Shown piece by piece: positions 17,162 to 24,198 of a DNA stretch of 64,000 bases (position 1 is its first letter; the number at the start of each line of letters is the position of its first letter). Below the pieces are notes generated by a model. The model saw only the letters and a program-made list of their open reading frames with translations, was not told the DNA's origin and did no database searches. A program made the position numbers and the translations under genes. Source of the stretch: Clostridiales bacterium (lineage in GTDB: Bacteria; Acidobacteriota; Aminicenantia; Aminicenantales; UBA8522). Where the stretch lies: contig JARYMI010000005.1 in NCBI GenBank assembly GCA_029907205.1, positions 57,982 to 121,981 of the forward strand. Reading direction: 5' to 3'.

Positions 17162-17188
17162 GGGGACGGCCCCCTGAAAACTGTCCCC
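17162..17188. repeat. REP-like GGGGAC palindrome
   Basis: GGGGAC (17162-17167) and GTCCCC (17183-17188) face each other around a 15-base spacer. Same core as 3812-3839 and 58640-58733. Confidence 0.5.
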
Positions 17189-17255
17189 ATGGCCTGGCCG
17201 CCTCTGGTGGACTTCGGGCGGGGGTTGGTATATACTTCTCAGGTGAGGCTTCAGG

Positions 17256-17675
17256 ATGAGCCGATTGAAAAGAAAAGATTCAGGTTACGGCGAAAAAGAA
17301 GCCCTGGCCGGCCTTAAGGCCAGGTTGCCCAAGCTGGCAACGTTTCCAAATCATTTTCTTGATTATGAGATCACGATAGAAATCCCCGAGTTCACTTCTG
17401 TCTGTCCGAAAACGGGGCTTCCCGACTTCGGGACGGTTACAATTTGTTATGTGCCCAAGGGTTCATGTCTGGAGCTTAGATCCTTAAAAAACTACATCCT
17501 GGCTTACCGAAACCTGGGGATCTTCTACGAGAATGCCGTTAACCGAATTCTTGAAGATGTGGTCAATGCCTGCCGGCCGGTGAGAGCAACCGTCAGAGGC
17601 GAGTTCAACCCGAGAGGAGGGATCAAGTCCGTTGTTGAAGCCCATTATCCCCGCAGCGATCAGAAATCGACATAA
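17256..17675 (+). CDS. queF: NADPH-dependent 7-cyano-7-deazaguanine reductase
   Basis: 139 residues, type I (short, tunnelling-fold) QueF. The catalytic Cys50 and Asp57 lie in FTSVCPKTGLPDFGT, with the substrate-binding region ELRSLKNYILAYRNLGIFYEN. It reduces preQ0 to preQ1 in queuosine synthesis. The rest of the preQ0 pathway (queC, queD, queE) is 3.3 kb downstream on the other strand, so the pathway is split between two transcripts. No preQ1 riboswitch was recognised upstream; the region before it is repeat DNA. Confidence 0.95.
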   Translation: MSRLKRKDSGYGEKEALAGLKARLPKLATFPNHFLDYEITIEIPEFTSVCPKTGLPDFGTVTICYVPKGSCLELRSLKNYILAYRNLGIFYENAVNRILEDVVNACRPVRATVRGEFNPRGGIKSVVEAHYPRSDQKST

Positions 17676-17720
17676 ACCTGAGGTTTCGTTCATTTCATCC
17701 CCCTGAAGTTTTCCTGGAAA

Positions 17721-18641
17721 ATGAACCAAGAAAATAACTCCAGGTTTGGAACGACGGACCTGTTCATGTTCCTGACTGTCCTGGTCTGGGCAGCAAATTT
17801 TTCCGTGGTGAAGATCGCTCTCCGTGAATTCACTCCCCACAGCTTCAACGGCCCGCGGCTGACCCTGGCCTCACTCCTTCTTCTCTTATTCCTCTGGAAA
17901 AAAGAGGGGAGGTTCTCTTTGAGCAGGCCTGAAGTGGTCCGGCTGGTCATTCTCGGTATTATCGGAAACACGTTCTATCAAACCCTTTTTATCAACGGCA
18001 TCAACCTGACCACGGCTTCAAGCACCTCCCTGGTGATGACGACAACTCCCGTCTTCATCGCTCTGATGAGCGCGGCCTTTATCCGAGAGCGGATCCACTG
18101 GGCCGGATGGGCCGGAATTTTCATCTCCTTCTTGGGCCTTTATCTTGTCATCTTCGGTCCCTCGCTGGCCGCATCTTTTTCCCGTCGAGACCTCCGGGGA
18201 GACCTTCTCATCCTCCTGGGGAATCTCTTCTGGGCCACCTACACCGTTTTCTCCAAGCCTCTCCTAAAAAAATTATCGCCTCTCAAGCTGACCAGCCTGA
18301 CGCTGGCTTTCGGGACGTTCTTTTATCTCCCCATCACGGCCGGAGACGTGCTCCGCTTTCCCTGGCGGTCTCTTTCGTTGAGGAGCTGGGGAGCGCTCCT
18401 TTTTTCGGCCGTCTTTGCCATCGGTTTGTGCTATGTCATCTGGTACTCATCTGTCCGGCGGGTTGGCAACACCAAGACAGGTATCTACGGAAACATCACT
18501 CCCATGTTCACTGTCTTGTTTGCCCATCTCTTCCTTTCCGAAAGGATCACAGTCTATCAAGTCATCGGAGTCCTGATCATCTTCTTTGGTTTCTACATGA
18601 CGCGCTCGGGCTACCGGTGGTTCGAGAGAAAAAAGACCTGA
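17721..18641 (+). CDS. EamA-family (DMT superfamily) transporter
   Basis: 306 residues with ten hydrophobic segments arranged as two EamA repeats. Typical stretches are FMFLTVLVWAANFSVVKIAL at the start of repeat 1, GDLLILLGNLFWATYTVFSK at the start of repeat 2, and YGNITPMFTVLFAHLFLSERIT near the end. These are inner-membrane metabolite exporters or importers; the substrate is unknown. It follows queF by 45 bases and may be co-transcribed, but a link to queuosine precursors is unproven. Confidence 0.9.
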   Translation: MNQENNSRFGTTDLFMFLTVLVWAANFSVVKIALREFTPHSFNGPRLTLASLLLLLFLWKKEGRFSLSRPEVVRLVILGIIGNTFYQTLFINGINLTTASSTSLVMTTTPVFIALMSAAFIRERIHWAGWAGIFISFLGLYLVIFGPSLAASFSRRDLRGDLLILLGNLFWATYTVFSKPLLKKLSPLKLTSLTLAFGTFFYLPITAGDVLRFPWRSLSLRSWGALLFSAVFAIGLCYVIWYSSVRRVGNTKTGIYGNITPMFTVLFAHLFLSERITVYQVIGVLIIFFGFYMTRSGYRWFERKKT

Positions 18642-18667
18642 CCTGACAATTCTTTTTCCGCGGGTTT

Positions 18668-18757
18668 TTTGATAGGAATTTGCTTTTCGGCTTCGCTGGC
18701 CGAGTGGGCATCCATGACTCCAATTTCCCATCAATCATCGAGGAGAATGGTAAAGCA
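18668..18757. repeat. Long intergenic repeat, copy C (diverged)
   Basis: TTTGATAGGAATTTGCTTTT, then CTGGCCGAGTGGGCATCCAT and GAGAATGGTAAA follow the order of the first 90 bases of copies A and B with many changes. The gap 18642-18939 contains this copy and a promoter; no gene is seen. Confidence 0.45.
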
Positions 18758-18836
18758 AAGCGCAGATAGAAGAAGCTCCCTTTGTTCTGCGGTTGTACTC
18801 AAAGAGGCTCTCGCAGTCTGTGGACTGTCGACACGG

Positions 18837-18865
18837 TTGACTCCCCACCGCGTCTGCGATATACC
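18837..18865 (+). promoter_or_regulatory. Putative promoter of the M61 peptidase gene
   Basis: TTGACT (5 of 6) and TATACC (4 of 6) with a 17-base spacer. The leader would be about 70 bases, ending in a CGGAGGAG ribosome site before the ATG at 18940. Confidence 0.45.
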
Positions 18866-18939
18866 AATCTCGGCCGCGATAGCTCGGGCAGGGCAGAGTT
18901 ACTGGCCTCGAGCTTCAACCCAACGCCGGAGGAGCGCCT

Positions 18940-20772
18940 ATGAACAAGAAAATGTCTAGGATCATTACGCAAGTCGTGCTCGTTCTTGTCGTTCTGAATC
19001 TCGCTGCCGAGCACGTCTTGGCACAGGCCCAAAGCAGCGCTGGACAAGCGCCCATCATGTCCATCACCGTGTCCATGGAAAGGCCGACGAGCCATTACTA
19101 TCACGTCATATTCCGAGCCGAGGGCCTCAAAGCCGAGAGCGTTGATTTCAAAATGCCGGTTTGGACCCCGGGCTACTACCGGATCATGGACTACGCCAAG
19201 AACGTCAAGGACTTCAGGGCCGAGGACGCGGCCGGCCGGTCCCTCGCGTGGGAGAAGACCGCCAAGAACACCTGGCGCGTCCGCTCTGGCAAAGCCGCGT
19301 CCGTGGTCGTGAGCTACGATGTCTACGCGTTCAATCGCTTCGTCGCCGACAGCTACCTTGGCGATGACGGCGGGTTTATCACGCCGGCCGGAGTCTTCAT
19401 GCACGTCGCCGGCCGCCTCCGAAATCCCGTGACGGTTACGGTAATTCCCCATCCCGACTGGAAACAGGTCTCGACGGGGCTCGACCCGGTTGCGGGCAGG
19501 CCCAACAAGTTCATCGCGCCCGATTTCGATACGCTCTACGACTGCCCGATCCTCATCGGCAACCAGGAGATCCTGATGTTTGAAGCCGCAGGTCTCCCGC
19601 ACACCATCGCTGCCTACGACCTCGGTTCTCTCGACAGGAACAAGCTAACGAGCGACCTCAGGAAAATCGTCGAGGCTGCGGCCGAGCTCATGGGCGAGCT
19701 TCCCTACCGCCACTACACTTTCCTTATCATCGGCCCGGGCGCTGGCGGGCTCGAGCACCTGAACTCGACGGCCGTTACACTCAATCCCGGCTCTCTCGCG
19801 GACGCGCGCAGCTACCAGGGCTGGTTGGCTTTCATCGCCCATGAGTATTTCCACCTCTTCAATGTCAAGACGATCCGGCCCATTGCCCTCGGACCCTTCG
19901 ACTACGATCGCGAGAATTACACGAGCATGCTCTGGTTTTCCGAAGGGGTGACCGTCTACTATGAGTACCTCCTCCTCAACCGGGCCGGCCTGATGACCCG
20001 CAATGAAGTCCTCGAACGGCTCAGTTCGATCATTGCCGAGTACGAAAACGCCCCGGGGAGACGCCACCAGTCGGCAACTCTGTCAAGTTTCGATACCTGG
20101 ACGGGATTCTTCGGCCGCAGCGAGCACGCGGCCAATACGACTATTTCCTACTATGACATGGGCTGTGGACTTGGGCTCCTGCTCGACCTCAAGATCCGGG
20201 AGGCGTCGAAGGGGCGTGCTTCTCTCGACGACGTCATGCGGACGCTCTACCGGACCTTCTATAAGGAGAAGAAGCGCGGCTTCACTGACCGCGAGTTACG
20301 CGAGGTCTGCGAACGTGCTGCCGGCATTCCCCTGGGCGAGATCTTCGATGTTTATGCTGCGACGGTCAAGGACTGGGATTACGCTAAATATCTCGCCTAT
20401 GCGGGTTTGACCATCGACACCGAGCCCAGACTTCTGCCGGGCCCGTGGCTTGGGGCCTCGACCCAGGACCAGAACGGAAGCGCCGTCGTCTCGGCCGTAG
20501 AACCCGGCTCTTCCGCTTCAATTGCTGGCCTGACCGTCCAGGATGAGATCCTGGCGATCGATGAAGTTCGCGTCACCCAGCGCTCTTTCGTCGAGACCCT
20601 CAACTCCCGCAAGCCAAGCGATAAGGTCAAGATCCTCTATGCGCGTCGAGGCCTCGTCCGCGAAACCGAAGCCGTATTGGGTCAGAAGAAGGAACCGAGT
20701 TTCCGCATCACACCGTTAGACGCTCCGACATCCGGCCAGAAAGCCCTCCTTGATGCCTGGTTGAGACAATAG
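18940..20772 (+). CDS. Exported M61-family (glycyl aminopeptidase-like) metallopeptidase with PDZ domain
   Basis: 610 residues. Signal peptide (ITQVVLVLVVLNLAAEHVLAQ), an N-terminal beta domain (SMERPTSHYYHVIF, FKMPVWTPGYYRIMDYAKNV), then the catalytic domain with HEYFHLF (HExxH, about residues 304-308) and the third zinc ligand in MLWFSEGVTVYYEY. A PDZ domain at about 490-580 (GSAVVSAVEPGSSASIAGLTVQDEI) completes the usual M61 layout. These enzymes release N-terminal amino acids, often glycine, from peptides outside the cytoplasm. Strong ribosome site and its own promoter; monocistronic. Like the amidase at 13.7 kb it has visibly higher GC than most of the window. Confidence 0.92.
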   Translation: MNKKMSRIITQVVLVLVVLNLAAEHVLAQAQSSAGQAPIMSITVSMERPTSHYYHVIFRAEGLKAESVDFKMPVWTPGYYRIMDYAKNVKDFRAEDAAGRSLAWEKTAKNTWRVRSGKAASVVVSYDVYAFNRFVADSYLGDDGGFITPAGVFMHVAGRLRNPVTVTVIPHPDWKQVSTGLDPVAGRPNKFIAPDFDTLYDCPILIGNQEILMFEAAGLPHTIAAYDLGSLDRNKLTSDLRKIVEAAAELMGELPYRHYTFLIIGPGAGGLEHLNSTAVTLNPGSLADARSYQGWLAFIAHEYFHLFNVKTIRPIALGPFDYDRENYTSMLWFSEGVTVYYEYLLLNRAGLMTRNEVLERLSSIIAEYENAPGRRHQSATLSSFDTWTGFFGRSEHAANTTISYYDMGCGLGLLLDLKIREASKGRASLDDVMRTLYRTFYKEKKRGFTDRELREVCERAAGIPLGEIFDVYAATVKDWDYAKYLAYAGLTIDTEPRLLPGPWLGASTQDQNGSAVVSAVEPGSSASIAGLTVQDEILAIDEVRVTQRSFVETLNSRKPSDKVKILYARRGLVRETEAVLGQKKEPSFRITPLDAPTSGQKALLDAWLRQ

Positions 20773-20931
20773 GGTCGGCTCCGCTGTCATTCCGGACGGG
20801 AATATTCTGAAAAAATTCGGGGGACCCCCGTGCGGCCAGGTCGTTCTTGATGTTTTCAAGAAGATGTCGGATGATTTCCGCGATTTTCTAGCGGTCAGGG
20901 ATAAGCTCGAGGCGTTCCCCCCAGGCCGGGC

Positions 20932-21564
20932 TCAGCGGAGACCGAGAATCTTGTGCACCTGAAGACTCAGCCGGATATTCTCGAGGCCGGCGGCAAGGGA
21001 TTCATTGAGAAGTTTTAAAGCCAGCTTCCGGCTCCAGCGCAGGTTGGACTGCGGCTGGAGGAGGAGAGGCGTTTTTGCCGGGAAGGCCTGCCGCAGTCTT
21101 TTTATCGTTTTGAACCGAAGGTCTCTCGTGACGACCAGCTTTACCTCTGTGGCCAGCTTCCTGTATTCAGGAGCAAAGGCGTAAGCCCGGGGTTTCGGAG
21201 AGACGGTAATCCAATCGAAAGGAAGCGGTTTGTAATAGATGGCATTTGTTTCCACCTGAATCTTAAGCTTCTCTTTCTTGAGAAGCCGGACGAGTTGCCT
21301 GAGGTTCTGGAGAAGAGGCTCTCCGCCAGTTAAGCAAACCCAGCGGGCGGGAAAGCGGTCACGAAGGCGACGGACCTTCTCGACGACTTGGGCTGCCGTA
21401 TACGGCCTGCCGCCTTGCCAGGCAAATTTTGTGTCACAAAAAGAGCACTTTAAATTGCAGCCGGCGAAACGGATGAAAATAGTCGGCTCTCCCTGACGAA
21501 GACCTTCACCCTGGATGGAGAAGAAAATTTCACTGATCTTCAGTGTACGTGGCTGAGGCATCAT
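20932..21564 (-). CDS. queE: 7-carboxy-7-deazaguanine synthase
   Basis: 210-residue radical SAM enzyme. Cluster cysteines C36, C40 and C43 lie in FAGCNLKCSFCDTKFAW, after the substrate-binding SIQGEG motif at 16-21. VCLTGGEPLLQ is the SAM-binding GGEP motif. It converts carboxy-tetrahydropterin to CDG in preQ0 synthesis. The gene starts inside queD with a 35-base overlap; there is no later methionine before the SIQGEG motif, so the overlap looks real. Last gene of queC-queD-queE. Confidence 0.95.
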   Translation of the reverse strand: MMPQPRTLKISEIFFSIQGEGLRQGEPTIFIRFAGCNLKCSFCDTKFAWQGGRPYTAAQVVEKVRRLRDRFPARWVCLTGGEPLLQNLRQLVRLLKKEKLKIQVETNAIYYKPLPFDWITVSPKPRAYAFAPEYRKLATEVKLVVTRDLRFKTIKRLRQAFPAKTPLLLQPQSNLRWSRKLALKLLNESLAAGLENIRLSLQVHKILGLR

Positions 21565-21877
21565 CTGATTCCCAAACGGTTACGGCTTTGACCCGAAAGT
21601 GCTTTTTTAGCTCAAGAAAAAAATGACGAGCCAGGTTCTCAGCCGAGGGATTAAAAGGCAAAATATCATTGAGAAGCGTGTGATCGGGGAGGATTTCTGC
21701 TAGTCTGGCCTTGATCAGCGCAAAATCGATGCCGATGCCGGTCTTGTCGAGCTCCCTGGCTTCAATAACAGCTTCGACTTGAAAGGTGTGGCCGTGGATC
21801 TTTTCGCACTTGCCCTTGTATTCTTTGAGGAAATGGGCAGCCTGAAATTTGTCCCTCACTCGGAGTTCCCAGCTCAT
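21530..21877 (-). CDS. queD: 6-carboxy-5,6,7,8-tetrahydropterin synthase
   Basis: 115 residues, typical QueD length. Zinc ligands H15, H28 and H30 (AAHFL, KIHGHTFQVE), catalytic C24 (GKCEKIHGH), and a C-terminal VWESDDASATY segment. It makes carboxy-tetrahydropterin from dihydroneopterin triphosphate. Overlaps queC by four bases (ATGA) and queE by 35. Confidence 0.95.
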   Translation of the reverse strand: MSWELRVRDKFQAAHFLKEYKGKCEKIHGHTFQVEAVIEARELDKTGIGIDFALIKARLAEILPDHTLLNDILPFNPSAENLARHFFLELKKHFRVKAVTVWESDDASATYTEDQ

Positions 21878-22578
21878 ATCTTGCCTTCCTTTTCCAGCCT
21901 TACGAGGAGATGATCCCTGAAGCCGGCTTCAGCCCAGGCTTTCCGGCGGAGGAGGCAGGATGAGCAATGGCGGCAGGGAATCTCCTGGCCGCGGTAGCAG
22001 GAAATAGAATAAGAATATTCGGCGCCGAGTGAAAGTCCCTTCTTGATGATGGCTGACTTTTTCATCCGCAGAAACGGCGCAATAATCTTTATCCGCTGGC
22101 TGCCCGCAGCGGCTCTTGTCCCTGAATTGATCGCTCTTTCCATGGCCCGGACAAACGAAGCCCTGGTATCGGGGTAATGGGGAGAATCAATGGTGTTGAA
22201 CCCGCAGACGATCGGGCGGATGTTGTTTGCTTCAGCCCAGGCGGCGGCCAACGATAGGAAAATTCCGTTACGGAAAGGCACATAAGTCAACGGAATTCTT
22301 TTCCCGATTTCCTTAACGCGCTTAAACCGGGGGATAGAAATCGCTTGGTCGGTCAGAGCCGAGCCTCCGACCTGGCGAAGGTCGACTTTCATGATAACGT
22401 GGGGAAGACGAAGCCTCCGGGTCAGCCGGCGTCCCAAAGATATCTCAACCCGGTGGCGCTGTCCGTAGTCAAAACTCAGGGCCGTGACCTTTGCATAATT
22501 GGCCATCGCCCAGTAAAGCGCAGTCGTTGAATCAATCCCGCCGGAAAAGAGGACCACCGCTTTTTCTGGTTTTGGCAT
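21874..22578 (-). CDS. queC: 7-cyano-7-deazaguanine synthase
   Basis: 234 residues. PP-loop SGGIDS at 12-17 and the zinc site C194, C202, C205, C208 in SCYRGQEIPCRHCSSC. It converts CDG to preQ0 using ATP and ammonia. First gene of the queCDE operon, divergent from the unknown gene at 22739. No FolE homologue accompanies it here, so GTP cyclohydrolase must lie elsewhere. Confidence 0.95.
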   Translation of the reverse strand: MPKPEKAVVLFSGGIDSTTALYWAMANYAKVTALSFDYGQRHRVEISLGRRLTRRLRLPHVIMKVDLRQVGGSALTDQAISIPRFKRVKEIGKRIPLTYVPFRNGIFLSLAAAWAEANNIRPIVCGFNTIDSPHYPDTRASFVRAMERAINSGTRAAAGSQRIKIIAPFLRMKKSAIIKKGLSLGAEYSYSISCYRGQEIPCRHCSSCLLRRKAWAEAGFRDHLLVRLEKEGKI

Positions 22579-22688
22579 TCTTTTCTTTATCTGATATTAA
22601 AGAATGACGCTGTTTTTTTCAACCTGCAATCTTACGGTTTTGACATCAGGTGCGGCGTAAACATGACTGATGGATTGAAAAGATAGAT

Positions 22689-22717
22689 TTGAAGTTTGAA
22701 TCCGTCGTGAATATAAT
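22689..22717 (+). promoter_or_regulatory. Promoter of the unknown gene at 22739
   Basis: TTGAAG (4 of 6) and a perfect TATAAT with a 17-base spacer. Transcription would start near 22724, leaving a very short leader before the first ATG, or about 30 bases before the second ATG at 22754. Confidence 0.5.
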
Positions 22718-22738
22718 GACGTGGCCTTGAAATTTTAA

Positions 22739-23596
22739 ATGAGCAGGCAAGTCATGGTTGAAAAGAAAAATGGAGATTCGGAGCTGGCCGGGGTGCGAGA
22801 GAAGAGTTTTGGGCTTCTTGCTCAAGCGAAGAAAGGCTTTGAGCTCACCGTCCGCGACGACCAGCATAAATTCTCAACCCTTGCTGATGCAGCCAGAATT
22901 TGCCGCAGCAAAGGCGGGCGCTTCCGCTTGATCGACATGGGCAAGTTCAGCCTATCCGAGCTTGAATGGCTGGGCGAAGCCGGAGCTGATATCTACACGT
23001 CGGACGAGGCCAGGCCGAAAATAGAGCAGCTCGACCTCCTGAGAAGAGCCTGCTACCGCGGCAGGGCTATGGTTGCGTATTTCCATCACGGCCATATCCC
23101 GGAGGAGCGTTCTGATCGGGCAAACTCGGTGGCTTTCCTTTCTGAGGTTGGCCGCCAGGGCGTTTATCTTCATCTTTCGAACAGGGAGAAGAAGAGAGAC
23201 TGGGACGCCCTTGTCGAACTGGCTTCTTCTTGTCGAAGCGCCGGAACATGGCTTGTCTATTACCATCACGGACCTCTTGATGAAGGCGCAGGGAGGGTGG
23301 TCAGGTCTGGAGGCTGGATTCATCTTTCGGACAGAAGCCTTCCCACCCCGGGGGACGTTTCTTCCCTGAGTGAGATGATCAGGGAAAGCTCTTCTGGCGG
23401 AGCGAAATTCGTTCTCCATATCGAAGAGGGGCTGGCCATCGACGTCCTAAAAGATATTCTCAAAGCCGGCGCGTTCGTGCTTTTCAAAACTCCTGCCAGC
23501 GACTTCAGGTCGCGCTTCCGGGAACTGGAGAAGAGGGCAAGCAAAAAGAAGCTCGATTTTCGGGCTTATTATCTTTTTACCACCTTCGTGCCCTGA
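22739..23596 (+). CDS. Unknown protein with internal HH-containing repeats
   Basis: 285 residues, no family recognised. There is no signal peptide or membrane segment, so it is probably cytoplasmic. It contains related units: GGRFRLIDMGKFSLSELEWLGEAGADIYTSDE (about 59-90), GRAMVAYFHHGHIPEE ... GVYLHLSNREKKRD (about 107-160) and AGTWLVYYHHGPLDEG ... GGWIHLSDRSLPTP (about 171-208), then KFVLHIEEGLAIDVLKDILKAGAFVLFK. The alternation of hydrophobic beta-strand and helix suggests a TIM-barrel-like fold, and the paired histidines could bind metal. The start is either 22739 or the ATG at 22754; neither has a strong ribosome site. It sits between queC and the V-ATPase operon on its own promoter. Confidence 0.7.
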   Translation: MSRQVMVEKKNGDSELAGVREKSFGLLAQAKKGFELTVRDDQHKFSTLADAARICRSKGGRFRLIDMGKFSLSELEWLGEAGADIYTSDEARPKIEQLDLLRRACYRGRAMVAYFHHGHIPEERSDRANSVAFLSEVGRQGVYLHLSNREKKRDWDALVELASSCRSAGTWLVYYHHGPLDEGAGRVVRSGGWIHLSDRSLPTPGDVSSLSEMIRESSSGGAKFVLHIEEGLAIDVLKDILKAGAFVLFKTPASDFRSRFRELEKRASKKKLDFRAYYLFTTFVP

Positions 23597-23637
23597 GTCG
23601 CGGCCTTTTCATTTATTTCTTAGTGTAAATATCTCCG

Positions 23638-23696
23638 TTTCTGTGATTTGACGCGCCGTGACAGGACCCTATTCCCAATCTGAGAGATCACAGAAA
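23638..23696. repeat. Perfect 10-base inverted repeat upstream of the V-ATPase operon
   Basis: TTTCTGTGAT (23638-23647) and ATCACAGAAA (23687-23696), 39 bases apart. Could be an operator, a weak stem after the unknown gene, or chance. No U-tract follows, so it is not an intrinsic terminator. Confidence 0.45.
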
Positions 23697-23730
23697 GGGA
23701 GATGCCTCGTTCCTCAGCCGAGGTCTTTAA
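23688..23730. repeat. Dispersed intergenic repeat, family R (copy R5, diverged)
   Basis: CAGAAAGGGAGATGCCTCGT then TCCTCAGCCGAGGTCTTTAA keeps the CTCAGCCGAGGTCT core of family R, just upstream of the ATPase operon promoter. Confidence 0.4.
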
Positions 23731-23754
23731 AAATTAAAGGCCATCGGATATAAT
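23726..23754 (+). promoter_or_regulatory. Promoter of the V/A-ATPase operon
   Basis: Perfect TATAAT at 23749-23754 and TTTAAA (4 of 6) 17 bases upstream. The -35 lies within a small stem GGTCTTTA/TAAAGGCC that borders repeat R5. Leader of about 75 bases to the first gene. Confidence 0.5.
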
Positions 23755-23835
23755 ACGCCATCTAAAAGCAGAAGTGGGGAAAAAGGTTGTGGGGACCAGG
23801 AGCAGAAGAAATTCCGCAGGAGAGAGGAGCCCGGG

Positions 23836-24195
23836 ATGAACGGTGAGCCCAGAAAAAGTGCCGCCATCGAGGCCCTGGCGAAGATTAAAGAGGCAGAGGA
23901 GCAAGCTCGGGCCATCGTCCGGGAAGCCCGGGAAAAATTATCTGTGGAAATCATCAAGGGGGCTACGGGAGAAGCAGAAGAGATCAAAATAACGACCCTG
24001 GCCAGAGCTAAAGAGGAAGCGGAAACCCATAAAAAGGTCATTTTAGAGAAGGCCGTCGAGGAGGCAGAGAAAATCAAGGCCGAAGCTGAAAAGGAAACGG
24101 CCGAGATGCGGCGTCGCGCCTCAGCGCTGATGGCCGAGGTTGTAAAGAAGATGTCTCTGAAGGTGAAAGAATTCTTGGAAGGGAGGCCGGTTTAG
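23836..24195 (+). CDS. V/A-type ATPase peripheral-stalk subunit (H/G; NtpF-like)
   Basis: 119 residues, almost entirely charged heptad-rich helix (EALAKIKEAEEQARAIVREA, then KEEAETHKKVILEKAVEEAE), predicted long coiled coil. This is the form of subunit G/H (NtpF in Enterococcus), which pairs with subunit E to make the peripheral stalk between the V1 and Vo parts. First gene of the operon, followed by subunit I four bases later. Position and composition decide the call; the sequence alone is low-complexity. Confidence 0.8.
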   Translation: MNGEPRKSAAIEALAKIKEAEEQARAIVREAREKLSVEIIKGATGEAEEIKITTLARAKEEAETHKKVILEKAVEEAEKIKAEAEKETAEMRRRASALMAEVVKKMSLKVKEFLEGRPV

Positions 24196-24198
24196 CCT

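Noticed and set aside
18799-19602. 267-codon reverse-strand frame opposite the M61 gene start
   Set aside because: Antisense shadow in high-GC DNA; the forward frame has signal peptide and HExxH.
23638-23696. Intrinsic terminator after the unknown gene
   Set aside because: The inverted repeat has a 39-base loop and no T-run after it.
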